Source: Parapristionchus giblindavisi | Taxonomy: Eukaryota > Nematoda > Chromadorea > Rhabditida > Diplogasteridae | Direction: 5' to 3' | Length of the DNA: 64,000 bases | Assembly: GCA_943737045.1 (NCBI GenBank) | Contig: CALSFV010000298.1 | Span: 394,668-458,667 of the forward strand | Shown: in pieces, positions 59,191 to 64,000 of the stretch | Position numbering within the stretch: the stretch's first letter is position 1 | Layout: every line of letters starts with the position of its first letter | Translations under genes and position numbers: made by a program | Notes under the pieces: model-generated | Seen by the model: the letters and a program-made list of their open reading frames with translations, nothing else | Databases searched by the model: none | What the model was told of the DNA's origin: nothing

Positions 59191-61791
59191 ATATCTCATT
59201 CTTGATCTTGACTACAGTATTCCAAGTGTAGAGATGGGAGAGTGTACAGGGTCATTACTGGATAGACACAGAGTACATTCTACAGTAGTACTCCTCTATC
59301 TCTCTTTCTCTATCTCCTTCTCATATTCTCGGGACATGGTACTTTTTACATCTGCTTTCGCATAGTTGGATGATGATGATGGTTGTGGATGGAGAAGATG
59401 GTCAATAAATTGACGTCGCGACGAATTGGTGGGAGCTCTAACTCTCTATCCTCTCCCTCCCCCCCCTTCTCCCCTCCTCTATTCTATTGAATGAATCCAT
59501 CGTATTGACCATTTAGCCATTTCATTTTCCTATTCCATAATAGTGTAACGACATTGGGAAAGTAAGTTCAGAGGTAGAGGGGAGAAGGGTGCAGCTAACA
59601 AGAGAACTCGTTCTGATTATTCCGTGACACCATCCGGTGATGGTTTATGTAGAGAAAATTTCAATCACTAAATTTCAATATCGATTATCTGGATTCTCAA
59701 GTCGGTTAAGCACTTTTGGAAAACAGATTCGTAATTAGTATCGAAAAATGATTGGAGTGATGCTATTGACATCTAATAAGGCCAACTAATTGAGATGCAA
59801 CCCTTGTAACATACGGAGCTTGGAAGGAATGAAAGAATTCTTTATTGTTAAGCATAGGGTCGTATAGCAATATGTTGTAGTGATAGAGGGATGTAGAAGA
59901 GGATGAGTGTCGACAGATACATTGTTGCTCTTGTGATTTATAGGGATAAGGTTGAGGAGTGGAGGGAGAGGAGGAGGGAGAGGGAGAGGAGAAGAGGAAG
60001 AGGGAGAGGGGGCATAAAGTCCTCTTGGAACAGTTAGTTCCATTCCTCACATGTGTTCTGGATACTCTTCAGGAGATCTTCGTCCTTTATCTCCTCTTGT
60101 TCTTCTATTCAACTTCCTCTTTCATTTCCTTCGTTTTTTTCTTTAAAAGTTCCCTTCTTTTTTAGTACCGTATGTAATCTTTCAATCAAGAGTATTGTGT
60201 TTATATAATTGGCCCCTCTATTCATTTCTCTCATAAAGTCCATCTGAAAGAAAGAGCGATAAGTTCATCGTGTTATTGGCGCCATTCTCCCCTTTATCTT
60301 TCCCCTTCTCTATGTTTACTACCAATACAAACCCTATCATTGTTTTTACACGTCTCAAAGGTTATCACTGAGGGAGAGAGGGGAGAGAGAGAGGGAGAGA
60401 GGTACTCTGTAGTAAGAGAGTACAAGATAGAGAATGTGTAGATCAGGGAGAGAGTATGGGCGCCAGTGTCAAACTTTGTCTGCATATCAGACACGATGAC
60501 AAGTTGTCAATTAGGGATTGAGACTATCTAATAATAAGATCATTTTATGTCCTTTGTCATTTGGTATGAATCAATGAAGAGATTCATTTGATGTGAGTAC
60601 TGTATCTGAATTCCGTACCTAGTACTTATTCATACATAGTACTTACAAAGTACTGATCTATATGATCACCTCTAACCTTTGAGTGACACGGAGTATCATG
60701 TCATCAGAAGGGGTTAAGTCTCTCTCTCTCTCTCGTATACAGCTGTCCAGATGGGAAGACGACAACGATGACATAGGCTATCAATCATTGTACTGCCACA
60801 CTTTTATGCCCTTACAACCTCAGTTAACCTTACTTATTAGGTTAAGACAGAAGTGAGTTGTAACCTGAAGAGAGAAGAAGAAGGAGAAGGACTCAATGAA
60901 GGTGTGATGGCTATTTGAGCTATGATGATGGAGATGATGATACGAGGAGAGGAGAAGGTTATTGGGATATCTCTCCCTCTCCCTCTCTCCTTCTCCCTCT
61001 CCCTCTCCTTCTCCCTCTCCCTCTCTCTACTTCTAGTCACATTGTAATTCCGAGTGAGAGAGAGGGTGGTTCATCGTGACTGACCATAGAGAAAAGGTGA
61101 ATCTATCTCCCTTCTCTTTGACTACGTCAGATATAGTTAGTGGGATATCCCATCATCTTCTACTTCTTCTTCAAATCATTTCTCACCTATCCCACTATAT
61201 CCTTGTATCGTCGTGTCTATTTACCTCCTCTGTCTCTTCATATCTCATCTCTAATAAAGTCTTGTGTATATCCAATCTCGTCCATCTATTGTATCTCTAT
61301 TACTGTCTCCTTCTCCTCCCTCTTCTCCTCCTTCTTCTTCCTCTACTCTCGTCTCTCCTCGTTGTCGTTGATTTGTTATGCCAACATACACACATACACG
61401 CGCTCAAAACACGATCTCTCTCCCTCTTCCTCTCTATCTCTCCCTCTCCCTCCATCTCTCTCGTCTTCCCATGGGAGTCGCTCGCGACGTGGATGTACGG
61501 TAGTCTATGTGTCTGGATAGAGGAGATGCACGATGCGAATATTTATCCAGGGATAGAGGGTAGTGAGAGATATTGGATGAAGAGATGAGGTGTGGATGTA
61601 CTTTGATCGTAGACTCAATTGATTATGAGGAGAGCTTATGAGAACATCCAAGTTAATTATGATCATCGTTGTCTTATGATCATATCATGGAACATTTGAT
61701 ATTGGTTTGGTTGCATGTATATTTACTGAACGGAAATGTGATTGGTGACCAATTTGTGTATGATCTTCTTGATGTTCCATTGTATGTGAAC
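59191..61791. other. gene-free stretch with CT/GA tracts
   Basis: GA tract at 59964-60012, CT tracts at 60971-61029 and 61411-61460. Open frames here derive from those tracts or lack recognisable content. Confidence 0.45.
60971..61029 (+). repeat. CT-rich hexamer tract
   Basis: CTCCCT and CTCCTT units. Confidence 0.92.
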
Positions 61792-62290
61792 CAGGGATGG
61801 GCGTAAAATGAAAATTTTACGGATCCGTAAAAACGTAAAATTTACGGATTCAAAATCCGTAAAATTCCGTAAAATCTGTAAAATCTTTAAAACATTGTTG
61901 TAGTTTGACATTTCTGAATCATAACAGTATTTATCAGCGCAAAGATTGAAAACAATGAAACAGCACGCCAAAGGAAATGAAAAAAAGTGGATCTGCACAA
62001 TTAATAAATCGAAACTATATCACTGGAGGTTCTTATTGCTCTTAGAAGGATTCAAAAATTTTCGTGAGTCGACTATTTTCTATAAAAACATAGTTACACT
62101 ACTCATAGAACTGTTGTATTAGTTTTTGCGAGCAAAAAAAACATTTTTGTTCAATTTTCTCTTATTTTGAAGGATTTCTTTCTTTAAAATATTTTACGGA
62201 TTTTACGGATTTTTATTTTACGGAATCCGTAAAATAAATATTTTACGGCCAATACCGTAAAATCCGTAAAATCCGTAAATCCGTAAACGT
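61792..62290. mobile_element. hAT-like element, right end not recognised
   Basis: The left end CAGGGATGGGCGTAAAA matches the first 12 bases of the 25247-25992 element (CAGGGATGGGCG). Arrays of TTTTACGGAT/ATCCGTAAAA words fill 61805-61890 and 62190-62290, inverted relative to each other. No CCCTG right end or target duplication was found, so the right terminus is probably lost. The centre is AT-rich and non-coding. Confidence 0.65.
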
Positions 62291-64000
62291 AATAGTTGAT
62301 TCATTCATTCAATTGAAGAAAGAAGAAAGAAGCAAATGACTCCCTCTCTCCTCTCTGTCTATCCTTCTCTGCAGATGAACGAAGGCACATTGCAAATCCT
62401 TCGTCGTTTTTTTTGTTCCTCTCGCTGGCAATCATTAGGCACACATCAGCAGAGTCCAGTGGGACTCTTTCTCCGTCCTCCCTCTCCCTCTCTCTCTCCC
62501 TCTCCCTCTGTCTCGTCCGATCTCATTTCGATTGAAACGAGGTCCTCTTCCACCATCCCAACACCTGGGTATTCCCCTCTCTTTCTGATTCTCTGATCCT
62601 CTCATCATCTCTTATCTCTCTTGTCCTATCAAGATATCATTGAATGATTAAGATGATTTATCATTCAATGGAAGTAGAAAGAGGATGGATTTGATGATAG
62701 AAGGATACTGAATGAATGGAGCTATTTAAACTATTTTTTATCCTCATCATCTCTATTATCTCATCATTGCACACTTTGCGTCAATGGGGCACATTGAACG
62801 ATGGATCTTTTCTTCTAGACTTCCAGAATAGTGAATACTGTAGCCATCATCATCAAGTGATATGACGATATTGAGGACCATGACCATTAACCGTCTTTGA
62901 TATCAATAATGATCTCTTCTTTTACTATGATCCCTCTGTCTCTCTCTATATCTTTATCCCATTTGCAAGAGGACGACATTCTATTTGTCCCTTTACCAAT
63001 ACTACTACAACTATCGGTCGATTAGGGAGGGGTAGTCTGCATCCTCCCTCTCCCTCTCTCCCTCTCTCCCTATTACTCTATCTGTGCTTCTGTATCTACG
63101 TGTCTCTCTCTACGAGGTACTTCACACAGATTTACCGTTGTTGCCCTATCACGAGAGGAAGAGGGAGAGATGGATAGAGAGGGAGAGAGAGGGAGAGGAG
63201 AGAGGGAGAGGGAGAGGAGAGAGAGAGGGAGAGGGAGAGAGGGAGAGGGAGAGAGAGGACTTCTCCTCCTCTTCCCCTCCCGTATGTGTACAGAAATATT
63301 TGCTTCGTCGTCCGTATTACGAGAGAGAGAGGAACGACAATTTGTGTGAACGACGACGATTTGGATAGAAGTAGATAGATGAAGATAGAAGAGATTGGGG
63401 TACTGTTGCACTATAAGTGGATATGCATTTTATGCGTTGACTCCGCCCACTTAACCCCTCTACCCCTACCTCTCTTCTTCCTGTCGGATATGCCGCATCT
63501 CTTGACCAATTATGGACAAGTACTCTTTGTGATTGTAAATAGCATGGATCGGATTACTGTATTCCCTTCTCATTCCATGGTGTTCCCTTCCCTCTTTCTC
63601 ATTTATCAACTTGATCTTTCAAGATTATGGAATGATTTCTGTCTCTCTGATCCCCCTCCTCCTCTCCATCGGTTAGCAGTGTCCGTGCTAGTGAGAGATG
63701 ATCTAATAGAGGAATGATCACCAAATTACAATGAACATAATGAGCATTGATATCATTCCCTTGTTAGAATAGAGAAGAAATGAAGCTGTCGCTATCTCTC
63801 CCTCTAGGATCGACTTCTAGAGGGGAGAGGAGGATGGAGGAGGTGCAACAGTTGGTTCAGTCCTCTCTCCATCATCAGTAGCATTATCCCTCATCCTCTC
63901 TTCGTCTCTCTCTCTCTCTCTCTCTCTCTATGTCAGTTCAATTTATCAAACTCACCTTCTCTTTCTCCTTTTCTTACTTTGATCGTAACTTTCACACATT
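62291..64000. other. gene-free stretch
   Basis: CT tracts at 62476-62511, 63042-63071 and 63910-63929 and a GA tract at 63151-63258. The open frame at 63379-63717 has mixed composition but no recognisable domain and no clear splice context. Confidence 0.4.
63151..63258 (+). repeat. GA-rich hexamer tract
   Basis: GGGAGAGA units, preceded 80 bp upstream by a CT tract (63042-63071), forming another inverted pyrimidine/purine pair. Confidence 0.92.

Overview
The window looks like nematode DNA, most like a rhabditid or diplogastrid. It is AT-rich and densely packed with simple repeats. The one well-supported gene has eleven tiny introns (ten of 41-58 bp, one of 123 bp) and encodes a member of the nematode-expanded UNC-93-like (MFS) family. 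Octamers such as TACTGTAG and TACGGTAG are scattered throughout, as in nematode genomes. I do not name a species. No bacterial operons, rRNA or CRISPR were seen.

Layout. 1-4346: intergenic, with a duplicated segment and small tandem repeats. 4347-7016: an UNC-93-like transporter gene on the + strand, reconstructed exon by exon. A 760-bp inverted-repeat element (4771-5530) sits inside its fourth coding exon. Removing the element and one 5-bp target copy restores an open frame of exactly 450 codons including the stop, so this is a recent gene-breaking insertion. 7017-55049: almost no supportable coding sequence. This tract holds mobile DNA: five long inverted-repeat (foldback) elements (11793-13432, 15506-16914, 29618-31196, 32247-33400, 41445-42049) and several hAT-type non-autonomous elements with 8-bp target duplications. 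Four of those hAT-type elements are copies of one ~190-bp family (11436, 31332, 45004, 53230). It also holds a tRNA-derived SINE-like unit (near 47580) and dozens of CT/GA tracts, mostly the hexamer CTCCCT. 55050-55444: a small two-exon candidate gene for a Ser/Thr/Asn/Gln-rich protein. 55445-64000: gene-poor, with another hAT-type element (58954-59182), a one-ended hAT-like element (61792-~62290) and more CT/GA tracts.

The window is best read as a repeat-dense, gene-poor stretch (intergenic or within very long introns) in which short non-autonomous DNA transposons are the main story. Nothing points to a multi-gene pathway. Most long open frames here are translations of CT/GA tracts (Leu/Ser/Pro or Arg/Glu/Gly strings) or of transposon arms, and were not called as genes. 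All exon, target-site and terminal-repeat positions were read by eye. Family names rest on remembered consensus motifs, not on searches.
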